From positions 62,001 to 126,000 of the forward strand of contig NZ_JADEXG010000003.1 of the NCBI RefSeq assembly GCF_015207255.1: 64,000 nt of DNA, written 5' to 3'. Source of the DNA: Vasconcelosia minhoensis LEGE 07310. Lineage in GTDB: Bacteria > Cyanobacteriota > Cyanobacteriia > Phormidesmidales > Phormidesmidaceae. Of the stretch, positions 16,778 through 26,492 are shown piece after piece; within the stretch, counting starts at the first letter, position 1, and each line of letters starts with the position of its first letter. Below the pieces are notes generated by a model. That model was not told the DNA's origin, did not search any database, and was given only the letters and a program-made list of their open reading frames with translations. Position numbers and translations under genes: made by a program.

Positions 16778-19700
16778 TCATTCAGGGTTTCTTTCCAGTC
16801 GATAGGTGCTGACCTGCCAGGGTGATATCGGCCAATTTGTTTTTTTGGAATTTTTAGTAGACAGCGGCATTTCAAGTAAGTTGAGCTGTTCCTGAACCTG
16901 TACATCTAAAGCATTTTCAAGCTCAAGGCGAGCGCTCTGACCGTAGGCGTCATAGCAGCGGAGGATGAATTGTTTAGGCTCATCTTCGCTGGGCTTAAAT
17001 GCAGACAGAATTAGATTTTTGGCAGTAAGCCTGAGAAAGCTGCAAGGCCCAGTCTGATTTGCGTGGGATGTCACCGGTCCCGACGTAGCCTCGCAGAGGT
17101 AAGGAGCCAGAAAAATATTCAAGGCGTGGGCCTGATGAACGGTTTTTGCCGCCTGCCAGTTTTTGGCGTGGGGATAGATGGCGTAGCTGAAATGGTGGGG
17201 GCCGCGATCGCACCCAGGGTCGGGCCAAACCGGCGCTTTGAGCAGCGTTAGCCGCAGCTGGCCGGGGCTGGCGTCAAAGCCGTGTTTGCAGTCGGTCAGC
17301 AGGCTGACCCCGAAGTCTGCCTGGCTGAGGTCGGCCCAGCGCAGGGCGGGGACTTCCCACTTGGCTTTTTCGGCGGCGGTCTGGGGCTGGGTCGGGCGCT
17401 GAATGGCGCCGAAGGGAATTTCGTAGGTAGCCTGGCGGGCCGCGATCGCGACTGGAAAATTCACCTTCAGCAGTACATGAGTCTCCTGCCAGTCGGCCCA
17501 GGTTTCAACCTTCAATACGGGGGAGCCCTGGTCCAAAATGTAGTCCTGCACAAATTCAGACTGATTCAGTCGCCGGACAATCCGCAGCCGCTGCCGGACG
17601 GGGCCGGTTTCCATCCAGGCAATCGACGTGAGCTGAGCCGGGGGCAGGGGATGGTCGGCATAGTCCGGCGCAATATTCCAGGCGTCCCAATACTGTCCCT
17701 GGTCGCGCCAGGCCAGGAGCTGATTGGCAGGAGCGCTGAGGCTTTCGCGCTGGGCAGAATAGCTCCAGAGGCTGCTAATCTCTCCAGTTTTTGGATCGAC
17801 GGTTGCTTTGAGAAACTGATTTTCCATCACGTAGGCTGAAGGCTTTTGGGGTTCAGCAGCGGACGCTTCTGGGCAAAGCCAGAAACCGCGATAGCCCACG
17901 CTGGGAACGGATTCTGCCAGAAAACAAACGCGATCGCACCTTTCCTCAGCCACAGTCTCAGAACAAACCTGCGTCGGCAAGACCTCACCCTCAAAGTCGC
18001 GCACCTGCCATTTCGACGTATGAGGCAGCGTTAGCGTCACGACTTCGGTTCGGTCCCAGTTCAGGGCATTAAACACCAGGTAGGCTTGAGCGTCAGGCTG
18101 CGGGGGCGGAGGCAGCGGGACGGTGGCCGCGATCGCGCCTAGCCCCGCCTGCATCACCTGCGTTCCCGTCGCTTTTACAGCCTCCCAGTCGCGATTGGCG
18201 TCAGCAAACACTTCTGGAATCGCCGAGCCGGGCAAAATATCGTGGAACTGGTTGAACAGCAGCTTTTTCCAGGCGGCTTCTAGCTGCGCTTGGGGATAGG
18301 GGTAGTTGGTTAGGAGAGCTGCGATCGCGGCCCAGAGCTCGGCCTGGTAGAGCAGGTCTTCACAGCGACGGTTGGCTTGCTTTTGGTCGGCGTGAGTGGT
18401 GTAGCAGCCCCGGTGCAGTTCGAGATAGAGTTCATCATTCCAGGTTGGCAGGTCCTGGGACTGTTGCGAAATCAGGTCTATATAGTCTGGCAGGGGGGTA
18501 AAGGACAGGGTTGGGAAAAAGGGCGAACGATTCCAGCGCTGCGCCTTTTCCAGCATGTCGCGGGTGGGGCCGCCACCGTGGTCGCCGATGCCCGGCAGCC
18601 AAAGGCTATGGGGAATCTGCGTTTCTGCTTCCCAATCGGCGGCCCGGTCGGCCATCTGCACCGGGTCGATATCGGCCCCAATTGGCGGCAGCATCAGCGC
18701 CCGAATGCGGCTGCCGTCGGGTGACTGCCACCAAAATAGGTTGTGGGGAAACTGAGTCGTATCGTTCCAGGAGAGCTTGAGCGTAGCAAAGGTCTCGATG
18801 CCAGACTCCTTCAGCAGCTGAGGCAGCTGCCAACAGAAGCCGAAGGAGTCTGGCAGCCAGGCGGTTTGGCTAATCTGGCCAAACTTTTCGTGAGTGTATC
18901 TCTGGCCATAGAGAATCTGTCGCGCAATCGATTCACCGCTAATCAGATTCAGCTCGGGTTCGACCCAGAGCCCGGCGTCAATCGTCCAGGCACCCTGCTT
19001 CACTTTCTTCTGAATCTGTTGAAATAATGCGGGTCGATTGTGTTCTAACCAGTCAAAGAGAGCCGGGCTGGAGTGCGTATAGGTGAGTTCAGGGAACTCT
19101 TTTTGTAAATCGAGCACAGATTGAAAAGTGCGCTCTGCCGCTTCCCAGGTCTCGCTTACCGGCCATAGCCAGGCGAGGTCCAAATGGGCATGGCCGACAC
19201 AGTGAATCTGTCGTTTTTTTAGGTAAGGGCTGTAGACGAGTAGCGATTCACGCAGATGAGGGATTCTAGCGGTTGGATGGTCCAGATCTGGCCAATCCTG
19301 AATCTCAGTAACTAGCTTCTCTAATTCGGCGGGAGCGAAGGCGGCCAGATAGCGCTCCAGTACCGCCAGCTCATCGGCGACAAAAGCGGGTTCCGGGCTG
19401 GCAGCGGTGTTCTCGGATGGAATTTCGTAGAGCAGGTGCGATCGCACCAGCGCCCCGCGATCGTGCCGCGGACTGAACAGCCGCAGCGCTACTCGCAAGG
19501 TCTGTGCCGCAGTGACGGCGGGGCTTAGGCAGATGCGAGTGAAGTAGTCGTACAGGTCACCCGTCTGAACGAGTTCGCCTTCGACGAAGATTTCGGCCAG
19601 CTCGGCCCACCAAGCCAAGGATAGGCGCAGAGTTAGCCCCGCCAAAGGATAGCCCTGAAGCTGGGATGGAACCGTAATTTGCTGGTAAAGCCAAAGCGGC

Positions 19701-19894
19701 TGCCCTTTTTTCCAAGCGATGTGCTGCCGGTCGTTAAGCGGCGCAATCGGCCAGTGAAGCGGATCGGTGGACGCAAAGACCTGCTCGGCGGAGAGGTCGG
19801 TGGCCTGCCAGCGCCAGCGACTTTGAATATCCGCCTGGCTACAGGGGCGCAGACGGTCGAGCAGAGCCTGAATGGAGGGCGCGATAGGCGTCAT
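16778..19894 (-). CDS. Alpha-mannosidase, glycoside hydrolase family 38
   Basis: A 1038-aa exo-acting enzyme that releases alpha-linked mannose. HAHLDLAW at 235-242 provides zinc-binding His and Asp, WLPDSFG at 346-352 contains the catalytic nucleophile Asp349, and GDHGGGPT near 437 supplies another zinc ligand. The middle and C-terminal parts match the GH38 beta-sandwich region. No signal peptide is evident, so it is probably cytoplasmic and used in turnover of imported or internal glycans. The gene stands alone, divergent from the following hypothetical gene by 29 bases. Confidence 0.95.
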   Translation of the reverse strand: MTPIAPSIQALLDRLRPCSQADIQSRWRWQATDLSAEQVFASTDPLHWPIAPLNDRQHIAWKKGQPLWLYQQITVPSQLQGYPLAGLTLRLSLAWWAELAEIFVEGELVQTGDLYDYFTRICLSPAVTAAQTLRVALRLFSPRHDRGALVRSHLLYEIPSENTAASPEPAFVADELAVLERYLAAFAPAELEKLVTEIQDWPDLDHPTARIPHLRESLLVYSPYLKKRQIHCVGHAHLDLAWLWPVSETWEAAERTFQSVLDLQKEFPELTYTHSSPALFDWLEHNRPALFQQIQKKVKQGAWTIDAGLWVEPELNLISGESIARQILYGQRYTHEKFGQISQTAWLPDSFGFCWQLPQLLKESGIETFATLKLSWNDTTQFPHNLFWWQSPDGSRIRALMLPPIGADIDPVQMADRAADWEAETQIPHSLWLPGIGDHGGGPTRDMLEKAQRWNRSPFFPTLSFTPLPDYIDLISQQSQDLPTWNDELYLELHRGCYTTHADQKQANRRCEDLLYQAELWAAIAALLTNYPYPQAQLEAAWKKLLFNQFHDILPGSAIPEVFADANRDWEAVKATGTQVMQAGLGAIAATVPLPPPPQPDAQAYLVFNALNWDRTEVVTLTLPHTSKWQVRDFEGEVLPTQVCSETVAEERCDRVCFLAESVPSVGYRGFWLCPEASAAEPQKPSAYVMENQFLKATVDPKTGEISSLWSYSAQRESLSAPANQLLAWRDQGQYWDAWNIAPDYADHPLPPAQLTSIAWMETGPVRQRLRIVRRLNQSEFVQDYILDQGSPVLKVETWADWQETHVLLKVNFPVAIAARQATYEIPFGAIQRPTQPQTAAEKAKWEVPALRWADLSQADFGVSLLTDCKHGFDASPGQLRLTLLKAPVWPDPGCDRGPHHFSYAIYPHAKNWQAAKTVHQAHALNIFLAPYLCEATSGPVTSHANQTGPCSFLRLTAKNLILSAFKPSEDEPKQFILRCYDAYGQSARLELENALDVQVQEQLNLLEMPLSTKNSKKTNWPISPWQVSTYRLERNPE

Positions 19895-19923
19895 TTTCGC
19901 TAAGATCGGGTGAGATAGAAGTT

Positions 19924-21060
19924 ATGGACAGAGTCATGCCGTCGTCTTCTCGACCTTACCAGAGTCGGCTGCTGAAATTTGCCCTAGGGCAGTATCAGCA
20001 GGGCCTGGAGCGGCATCGTCGGGCGGTGCGGCAGGCGACGACGGCGGCCACCTGGGGCGTACAGACTGCTCTATACCCGGTCTATGTGCTGTTTCAGTCT
20101 GGTCGGCTGGTCGGGCGGCAGCTGGCTGACCAGCCGAATCCTCTGCTGCCTAAGGGGCGCAAGTCTCAGTCGCAGTCTAGCCAGTTATTCCCGCTGGTGC
20201 AGCCATCGCCGCTGGAGATGCCGCTGCTGAGCGCCCTGGCCGACGTCAGGCAGTGGCTTCAGGCAGAGCAGAGGACGCTGCTGACTGACGCGACATCGAC
20301 GGATATTGTCCCGTCCCAAGCTACGGATCTCCAGGCTTCGGCGCAGCTGCTGGCCCAGGGCATTGCCAGCGATGTTGCGACGCAAAAGCTGGTGATTGTC
20401 GATCGATGGAATACGGTTTGGGATATTCTCTCAGCCGAGCAGGCGACGCGGCTGCGATCGCAGATTGCCTGGCTGCTGGCTCATTTCGTCCCGGCCCAGC
20501 GGCGCTATTTTGGCAAACACCTCTGGCGCTTGCCTTTGGCTAAACCAACCGAGCGGAGCCTGCCGCTGGTCAGTGCTTTTTTGCGGCTGATGGGCTGGGT
20601 GCAGACGAGCCCCGTCGCCCGAGCGACGAATCTATTTGCCGAAGCCGCGCTGATCGAGCTGCCGCCAATGCCGCCGGAGCTGCTGCTAGCGCCGCAGGTG
20701 CCGTCTGAGCCTGGAGAAAATGCTGTCTATGAATCGCCCGAATCTCAGGATAGTGAGGTTGCCTCTGGAGTCATGACCAGGCCGACGGCTGCCGCGATTG
20801 CGCAGACTGCCGGATCGGTCGAATCTGGCAATGCTGACCAGCGCTTGGAGGATTCCCGCTCGGCCCAGAATCGATCTCAAACCAGCAGTGACTCGGTGGT
20901 GGTAATGTCGGACTATGTTGAAACGTCCACGCTATCGACCGAATATCTAGAGCATCCCCTGGAAAAGCTGCTGCGGCTGATTGACCGGGCACTCTCATGG
21001 GTAGAGCAGCAGTCAGAGCAGCTGCGCGACTGGTGGCAGACGCTGCTGAATCGTTTCTGA
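19924..21060 (+). CDS. Conserved-looking hypothetical protein
   Basis: A 378-aa protein that I do not recognise. The N-terminal half is compact: a basic helix (RLLKFALGQYQQGLERHRRA), a short hydrophobic segment WGVQTALYPVYVLFQSG, then helical regions to about 220. The region about 240-320 is rich in Glu, Ser and Gln and looks disordered. The final 45 residues form an amphipathic, Trp-containing helix (LLRLIDRALSWVEQQSEQL). An ATG at 19939 is an alternative start five codons in. It converges on the AI-2E-type gene. Confidence 0.7.
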   Translation: MDRVMPSSSRPYQSRLLKFALGQYQQGLERHRRAVRQATTAATWGVQTALYPVYVLFQSGRLVGRQLADQPNPLLPKGRKSQSQSSQLFPLVQPSPLEMPLLSALADVRQWLQAEQRTLLTDATSTDIVPSQATDLQASAQLLAQGIASDVATQKLVIVDRWNTVWDILSAEQATRLRSQIAWLLAHFVPAQRRYFGKHLWRLPLAKPTERSLPLVSAFLRLMGWVQTSPVARATNLFAEAALIELPPMPPELLLAPQVPSEPGENAVYESPESQDSEVASGVMTRPTAAAIAQTAGSVESGNADQRLEDSRSAQNRSQTSSDSVVVMSDYVETSTLSTEYLEHPLEKLLRLIDRALSWVEQQSEQLRDWWQTLLNRF

Positions 21061-21100
21061 AGCGAGCGGCTGGTGCTGAATGGCTGGCGCTAAGTCACTG

Positions 21101-22165
21101 TTAGTGGCCGGGGCCCTGCACCGAATCGGCAATTTTGGCCCAGCGCGGCTGCGGCCAGGTGTTGAGAATGTCTTCGACCAGCAGCGCTTTGGCCCAGACC
21201 TGGAGGACGACCACCAGCGGCAGGGCCAGGAATAGGCCCAGCAGGCCAAAGAAGGCAGCAAAAATCACCTGGGACAGCAGGGTAATCGCCGGCAGTAGGG
21301 AAACCTGCCGCTTCATCACCAGCGGCGTTAGCAGATTGCTCTCGACCTGCTGAATCACAATATAGAGGATGACGACCGCGATCGCTCTCCAGGGCGAAAC
21401 CGTCAGGGCCATCAGCGTCGGCGGAATTACGCTGAGGAAGGGGCCAACGTTGGGAATGAACGTCAGCAGCCCGGCCAGAATGGCATTCACAATCGGCAGG
21501 GGCACGCCTAAGAACCAGAGCCCCAGCCCGCTGAGCAGGGTAATCACCACCATGTTGAAGCCAATCCCAATCGCCCAGCCGACCAGCGCATTTTCGCAAT
21601 CGGTGAGAATGTCATCGGCTCGCGACCGATAAAACTTAGGAAACGCCAGTAGAAAAACCCGCCGATAGGCCATCGGATTCGACAGCAGCATAATCGTCAC
21701 GACGATCACCAGTAGCAGGTCCAGGACAAAGTTCACCGACCCTGAAAATACCTTAAAGAAGCCGCCGGTCCAGTTTGAATTCGCCTCGCGCAGCCGCTGC
21801 CATAGGTCTTGAGTACTGACCCCCTGCAATACCTGTCCGGGAATCATGCCCTGAAACTGACCGTACCATTCTTGAATACGAATCAGTCCCTGTTCTGAAA
21901 GGGAAGCCGATTCTGGAATTTTGCTGACCAGGGAGGGGGCAATGAACGCGATCGCGGCTGCTAAAATTCCCAGCACGCCCACTACGGTCAGCCCGACCGC
22001 CGCACCCCGGGGAATCCCCAACTTTTGCAGCCGCCGCACCAGATGATTCAGTACCGTTGCAAACGCCACTGCGGTAAACGCCAGCAGCAGCACCTGACGA
22101 ATTTTCCAAAGAATATATAGCAGCGCCACAAATAGGACGAAGCCAACCAGCTTACCAAACCGCAC
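21101..22165 (-). CDS. AI-2E family transporter (membrane permease)
   Basis: A polytopic membrane protein of 354 aa, family PF01594, with members exporting autoinducer-2, sodium or other solutes. It has paired N-terminal helices (LVGFVLFVALLYILW; VLLLAFTAVAFATVLNHLV), a soluble middle part at about 90-150 and a bundle of helices afterwards. LAGLLTFIPNVGPFLSVIPP is the family signature. The start is GTG at 22165. The substrate cannot be inferred, since there are no quorum-sensing genes nearby. Confidence 0.92.
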   Translation of the reverse strand: MRFGKLVGFVLFVALLYILWKIRQVLLLAFTAVAFATVLNHLVRRLQKLGIPRGAAVGLTVVGVLGILAAAIAFIAPSLVSKIPESASLSEQGLIRIQEWYGQFQGMIPGQVLQGVSTQDLWQRLREANSNWTGGFFKVFSGSVNFVLDLLLVIVVTIMLLSNPMAYRRVFLLAFPKFYRSRADDILTDCENALVGWAIGIGFNMVVITLLSGLGLWFLGVPLPIVNAILAGLLTFIPNVGPFLSVIPPTLMALTVSPWRAIAVVILYIVIQQVESNLLTPLVMKRQVSLLPAITLLSQVIFAAFFGLLGLFLALPLVVVLQVWAKALLVEDILNTWPQPRWAKIADSVQGPGH

Positions 22166-22307
22166 TCAGTCTACCTCCGCAGGCGCAACGCGAGTCTACC
22201 GGAGGCAGAGCTACACCGTCGCGATAACCTCACCATAGGCTTTCCAATTAAGCTTTGGCGTCTATCCTGAGAAGTGACTCCTTGCTCGGCTCTGACGCTC
22301 CATGCCC

Positions 22308-22373
22308 TTATTGTTCAGGTTCAATGCCCAACTGTCTGAGCTGCTCTGCCAGCTGGTCAGCCCGTTCCTGTGT
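22308..22373 (-). pseudogene. Possible remnant of a Uma2-type (DUF820) gene, C-terminal tail only
   Basis: The minus strand encodes a short fragment ending QLAEQLRQLGIEPEQ then TAA, preceded in frame by another TAA at 22374-22376, so no start is possible. The charged helix with final LGIxPEx resembles the C-terminal tail of cyanobacterial Uma2 family endonuclease-like proteins, which exist in many copies per genome. The rest of the gene is absent. Only about 22 codons support this. Confidence 0.35.
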
Positions 22374-22380
22374 TTAAATT

Positions 22381-23451
22381 CTAGCGGCTGAGAAAAGCCA
22401 CAAGTTCTTCCAGCTTTTCCCAGGCGGCTCCGCTTTGGAGGATTTCTCGGGCTCTAACAACACCGTTGGCACAGGTTTCAGTAAAAGAGGCTCCGCTGAC
22501 GGCATCGCCGACCTTAAGAGCCAGCGCTGCGTTAACAGCGACTACATCCTGCTGTGCCTGCGTTCCTTTACCCTGTAAAACATCGCGCAGGATAGCTGCA
22601 TTTTCTGCAAGTTCGCCGCCCCGCAAAGCGCTAACTGGAGCGGTTACCAAGTCATAATCGCGGGGGTCGATCACGCCTAAGCTGACCTGGCCGTTTTTCA
22701 GAATAGCCACGTCGGTTTCCTGTTCCAGACCCACCTCATCGAGCCGCTCTCGCCCGTGTAAGACCATGGCCTGCTCAATCCCGAGCTGATTCAGCGCCTG
22801 CGCCATCGGCATCAGCACGGTCGGGTCAAAAACGCCAATCACCTGGCCAGTCGGTCGCAGCGGGTTGACTAGCGGCCCCAGCAAGTTAAACACAGTGCGA
22901 ATCTTGAGCGTTCCCCGTAGCGGCGCGACGGCCTTCATCGCCGGATGCCAGCCCCGGGCAAACAGAAAGGTGACGCCGACCTCCTTGAGGGCCGCTTTGG
23001 ATTTTTCCGGTGAGGCGGTCAGGTTTACGCCTAGCGCTTCCAGTACGTCTGCCGAGCCGACTTTGCTAGAGGCAGAGCGGTTGCCATGTTTCGCGACCGG
23101 AATGCCTGCCGCTGCCGCGACAAAGGTGACGGCGGTTGAGATATTGAAAGTAGAAGCGCCATCGCCGCCGGTGCCGCAGGTATCAATCCGGGGACTAGGC
23201 AGCGTGGGATCAGTTTCCATCCCGCCTAGGGACTGGTCTTGGAGCACCTGGGCCATGCCCGCTAGCTCTTCAGCAGAGACGCCCTTGAACTGAATCGCCG
23301 TCAGTAGTGCGCCCGAGAGCACAGGGGGAATCGTCTCGGTTAGCCAGCCCTGCATCAGTCGCTCGGCCTGCGGCTGACTGAGGGACTGTCGGTCGATCAG
23401 CTGCTGGAGCAGCGCGGGCCAGTCGGCAGCGGTCTGAGTCGATGGGGTCAC
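22381..23451 (-). CDS. trpD: Anthranilate phosphoribosyltransferase
   Basis: Second step of tryptophan synthesis: joins anthranilate to PRPP. The PRPP-binding [14 protein letters not shown] (about 92-105) and [21 protein letters not shown] (about 120-140) are diagnostic; [14 protein letters not shown] is the third conserved block. Its length, 356 aa, is normal for cyanobacteria. It stands alone with respect to other trp genes. A 67-base gap separates it from the upstream ABC transporter. Confidence 0.97.
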   Translation of the reverse strand: MTPSTQTAADWPALLQQLIDRQSLSQPQAERLMQGWLTETIPPVLSGALLTAIQFKGVSAEELAGMAQVLQDQSLGGMETDPTLPSPRIDTCGTGGDGASTFNISTAVTFVAAAAGIPVAKHGNRSASSKVGSADVLEALGVNLTASPEKSKAALKEVGVTFLFARGWHPAMKAVAPLRGTLKIRTVFNLLGPLVNPLRPTGQVIGVFDPTVLMPMAQALNQLGIEQAMVLHGRERLDEVGLEQETDVAILKNGQVSLGVIDPRDYDLVTAPVSALRGGELAENAAILRDVLQGKGTQAQQDVVAVNAALALKVGDAVSGASFTETCANGVVRAREILQSGAAWEKLEELVAFLSR

Positions 23452-23517
23452 AGTTCAAGGACAGTAGGGTCTACTCCGCTAATATACCGGCTGAAGGTGA
23501 GCGATTAAACTCGCTGC

Positions 23518-25347
23518 TTACTGACCGAGCATCTGGAGCTGGTAGAGGCTGGCGTACAGACCGTTCTGTTCTAACAGCTGCTCGTGGCTGCCGGACTCCA
23601 CCACCTGACCTTGCTTGAGCACTAGAATCCGATCGACGTTGCGAATGGTCGAAAGCCGGTGGGCGATGATAATCGCGGTACGATTTTCAAGCAGCTGGTC
23701 GAGGGCCTGCTGGATCATCGCTTCGGTACCGACATCTAGATTGGCCGTCGCTTCATCCAAGACCAAAATGCCGGGGTTGCGAATGGCAGCGCGGGCAAAG
23801 GCCAGCAGCTGCTTCTGACCGCCCGAGAGGTTCGTCCCCCGCTCTCGCAGCGGCGTATTGTAGCCCTGGGGCAGATCCTGAATAAATTTATCTACGTTGG
23901 TTTGCTCGGCAGCAGCCTGGATCTGGGCAAAGCTGTAGGGCTCACCCAGGGTGATGTTGCTTTTCACATCGCCGGAAAATAGAAAGCCATCTTGAAGAAT
24001 GATTGCCATCCGCTGCCGTAGGTCGGTTTGGGTGATGTCGCGAATGTCTACGCCATCCAACAGGATTTGGCCCTTGCTGACCTCATAGAGGCGACAGAGC
24101 ATTCTGATAATGGAGCTTTTACCCGCGCCGGTGGGGCCGACTAGGGCAACTTTTTCACCCGGACGAATGGTGAAGTTAAGGTCTTCGATCACATACTCAT
24201 CTGGCTTGTAACCCAGCCAGACATGGTCAAAGCGAATTTCGCTTGGCACCACCACGTTACTCTGGCCGATCTTCTCCTGGGATAGGGCGACCGGATGTTC
24301 GGGGTCGCGAATTTCCACCGGTTCGGTCAGCAGATCGTTGATCCGCTCAACCGCAGTCAGCCCAGCCTGGATTGACGTGAACTTGTCGGCAAACTGGCGC
24401 AGTGGGTCAAACAGGCGCTGGGAATACAGAATAAATTCGGTCAGCTTGCCGATTTCCAGATTCTCGCCCATGACCAGGAAGCCGCCCAGGCCGAGGACGC
24501 CCGCGATCGCAACCAGCGCTACCCATTCCAGCGTCGCCGACACCGCCGAGTCGTTGAAAATAGTAATATCCACTTCTTTGATATAGCGCTCATTGATTTG
24601 GCGAAACAGCTCAGCGTTAAAGCGCTCCCGCCGAAACAGCTGTACCACGTCGATGCCGCTGATATTTTCCTGAAAATTTGAGTTGAGTGCCGATAGCTCT
24701 TCACGGGCGCGGTAGTTGGCCTTGCGGTACTGCTGCTGAAAATAAACAATCAGCCCCGTTACCGGGATCAGCAGCCCCAGCAGCAGCAGCGCCAGCCGCC
24801 AGTCTCGCCAAAACATGGCGACCATAAAGACCAAAATTAAAAAGATGTCGCTGATGATGCCGATGGCCCCAGTCGAGAAGACATCGCCCAGCGCGTTTAC
24901 GTCACTGGTCAGTCGGGTAATCAGCCGACCGACCGGCGTCCGGTCAAAGAAGCGCATGGCCAGCGACGTGACATGGCCAAACAGATCGTTGCGAATCGAG
25001 GCGGTAATCTTTTGCCCCACCTTCTGCACCAGATAGCTCTGCGGCCCGTCGAGCGCCAGTCGCAGGCCAATGGTGATAAACAGCAGCACGATAATGACAT
25101 TCAGCCCGCCCTGCAGGGTCATCTGTTCAAAAAAGTCCCAAGCCCTTTCCTGCGGGCGAATCAGGGAAATTGCCTGACCGATCAGCATTGGCTGGATCGC
25201 CTGAGATACCGAGAGCGGCACCAGCAAAATCAGCGGCAGAATCAGCTGCCGCCGGTTTTCTAAAATGTAGGGCACAATGCGCTGAAACAGCCGCCAGTCG
25301 TTCTTCAGGCTGCGCTGCCGCTCACGCGGGGTTAAAGAGGCCGTCAT
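23518..25347 (-). CDS. ABC exporter, fused permease and ATPase (MsbA-like)
   Basis: A half-transporter of 609 aa that works as a dimer, exporting lipids, peptides or drugs. The transmembrane domain (about 35-330) has six helices, followed by the ATPase: Walker A GPTGAGKSS, signature LSGGQKQ, Walker B GILVLDEAT and the switch His in IIAHRLST. RMAIILQDGFLFSGDV holds the Q-loop. The substrate is unknown; neighbours give no hint. Confidence 0.95.
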   Translation of the reverse strand: MTASLTPRERQRSLKNDWRLFQRIVPYILENRRQLILPLILLVPLSVSQAIQPMLIGQAISLIRPQERAWDFFEQMTLQGGLNVIIVLLFITIGLRLALDGPQSYLVQKVGQKITASIRNDLFGHVTSLAMRFFDRTPVGRLITRLTSDVNALGDVFSTGAIGIISDIFLILVFMVAMFWRDWRLALLLLGLLIPVTGLIVYFQQQYRKANYRAREELSALNSNFQENISGIDVVQLFRRERFNAELFRQINERYIKEVDITIFNDSAVSATLEWVALVAIAGVLGLGGFLVMGENLEIGKLTEFILYSQRLFDPLRQFADKFTSIQAGLTAVERINDLLTEPVEIRDPEHPVALSQEKIGQSNVVVPSEIRFDHVWLGYKPDEYVIEDLNFTIRPGEKVALVGPTGAGKSSIIRMLCRLYEVSKGQILLDGVDIRDITQTDLRQRMAIILQDGFLFSGDVKSNITLGEPYSFAQIQAAAEQTNVDKFIQDLPQGYNTPLRERGTNLSGGQKQLLAFARAAIRNPGILVLDEATANLDVGTEAMIQQALDQLLENRTAIIIAHRLSTIRNVDRILVLKQGQVVESGSHEQLLEQNGLYASLYQLQMLGQ

Positions 25348-25441
25348 AGGGGTTCGATGCGATAAGCCTTTCCCACTGTAACGCGGCCATCAGCTCACCC
25401 CATTACCCCCAACGCCTACGGCGGCGCTGCGCGAACACCCT

Positions 25442-25481
25442 ATCACTCCATTACCCCATTACCCCATCACCCCGTCACCGG
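25442..25481. repeat. 8-bp tandem repeat array overlapping the hisG stop
   Basis: Five degenerate 8-base units: ATCACTCC, ATTACCCC, ATTACCCC, ATCACCCC, GTCACCGG. The fourth unit contains the hisG stop codon (TGA on the minus strand at 25469-25467) and the fifth encodes its last residues. The same unit family recurs at 57176-57207. Confidence 0.75.
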
Positions 25482-26117
25482 CTCCCAACTCAACCCACGC
25501 AGCTTATCAATCAAGTCCCCCAGCCCATCGGCATCCAATCGATAGCTGAGCGGATGGGCAATCAGCCGAGCCGTGCTGGTGTAGAGCACCTCCAGCTCCA
25601 TCAGGTGATTTTCCTTCAGCGTCCGCCCGGTGGAGACCAGATCGACAATCGCCTCCGACATGCCGGTAATTGGGCCGAGCTCCACCGAGCCGTAGAGCGG
25701 CACAATCTCAACCGGCAGGTCCAGACCCTGAAAATATTCGCGGGCGGAGTTGACAAACTTAGAGGCCACCCGGCAGTGAGGCGGCAGGTCGAGGGCAGAG
25801 CGATAGGCGCTCTGGGCCTGAACCGCCACCGACAGCCGACAGCCGCCAAAGCCCAGGTCGGCCAGCTGGGCCACCCGGGGGCGCTTTTCGCGCAGCACGT
25901 CATAGCCAACAATCCCCAGCTCAGCCTGACCATATTCGACATAGACCGGCACGTCCTGGGTGCGGACGAGCAGGCCGCTGGCGCGATTGCTGCGATCGCG
26001 AATTTGTAGCTGCCGGTTGCTGCTGTCTAAAAAATCGCTAAAGTCATAGCCCAGCTGTTGAAACTGGTGAATGCTCTGCTTAAGCAGTGAGCCTTTGGGA
26101 AAAGCGACCGTAATCAT
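25467..26117 (-). CDS. hisG: ATP phosphoribosyltransferase, short form
   Basis: First step of histidine synthesis: ATP plus PRPP gives phosphoribosyl-ATP. At 216 aa it is the short form lacking the C-terminal regulatory domain, so it should require HisZ as partner, which is not in this window. [35 protein letters not shown] and the PRPP loop region [14 protein letters not shown] are recognised. The last codons lie inside an 8-bp repeat array that provides the stop. Confidence 0.96.
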   Translation of the reverse strand: MITVAFPKGSLLKQSIHQFQQLGYDFSDFLDSSNRQLQIRDRSNRASGLLVRTQDVPVYVEYGQAELGIVGYDVLREKRPRVAQLADLGFGGCRLSVAVQAQSAYRSALDLPPHCRVASKFVNSAREYFQGLDLPVEIVPLYGSVELGPITGMSEAIVDLVSTGRTLKENHLMELEVLYTSTARLIAHPLSYRLDADGLGDLIDKLRGLSWEPVTG

Positions 26118-26286
26118 GCGATAGAAAATATTAACTTCTGTAAACTTGTGGCGAAAACCTTGAAATGATTCCAGATTGAATTAAGTTGTGTCCTGCTGAA
26201 CAAACATCGGTTCCGAGTTTGTGCGTAAATTTAGCTAGAGGCACATGGCACATATTGAGACAAGTTTTGGGTGAGGAACTTACAAA

Positions 26287-26487
26287 ATGCAAATTAGAGC
26301 GGGCGAGATTCTTCGGTCTACCGACGGGCAGTACTACCGAGTGCTAGAGGCAAACGAGCGGAGCATTTCCCTCATGCGGGTGAACGGACAGACCATTCCA
26401 TTTTTGCTTGCCGTCCTGAGTATGTCGCTTCTACCTTCGCTGTCGCAACCCCCGAATCCGCTTCGCTGCGCGCTTCGATTTAGTTGA
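26287..26487 (+). CDS. Small hypothetical protein, possibly frameshifted
   Basis: As read, a 66-aa protein starting MQIRAGEILRSTDGQYYRVL, with GAGGA about 11 bases upstream. The first 39 residues look like a genuine small beta-rich domain. After the T5 run at 26401-26405 the frame gives a Leu/Pro/Ser-rich tail. One extra T would instead continue as FFACRPEYVASTFAVATPES and end at TAG 26481-26483, at almost the same length. The second version looks more protein-like, so a frameshift or base-calling error is possible. Function unknown. Confidence 0.5.
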   Translation: MQIRAGEILRSTDGQYYRVLEANERSISLMRVNGQTIPFLLAVLSMSLLPSLSQPPNPLRCALRFS

Positions 26488-26492
26488 ATCCC

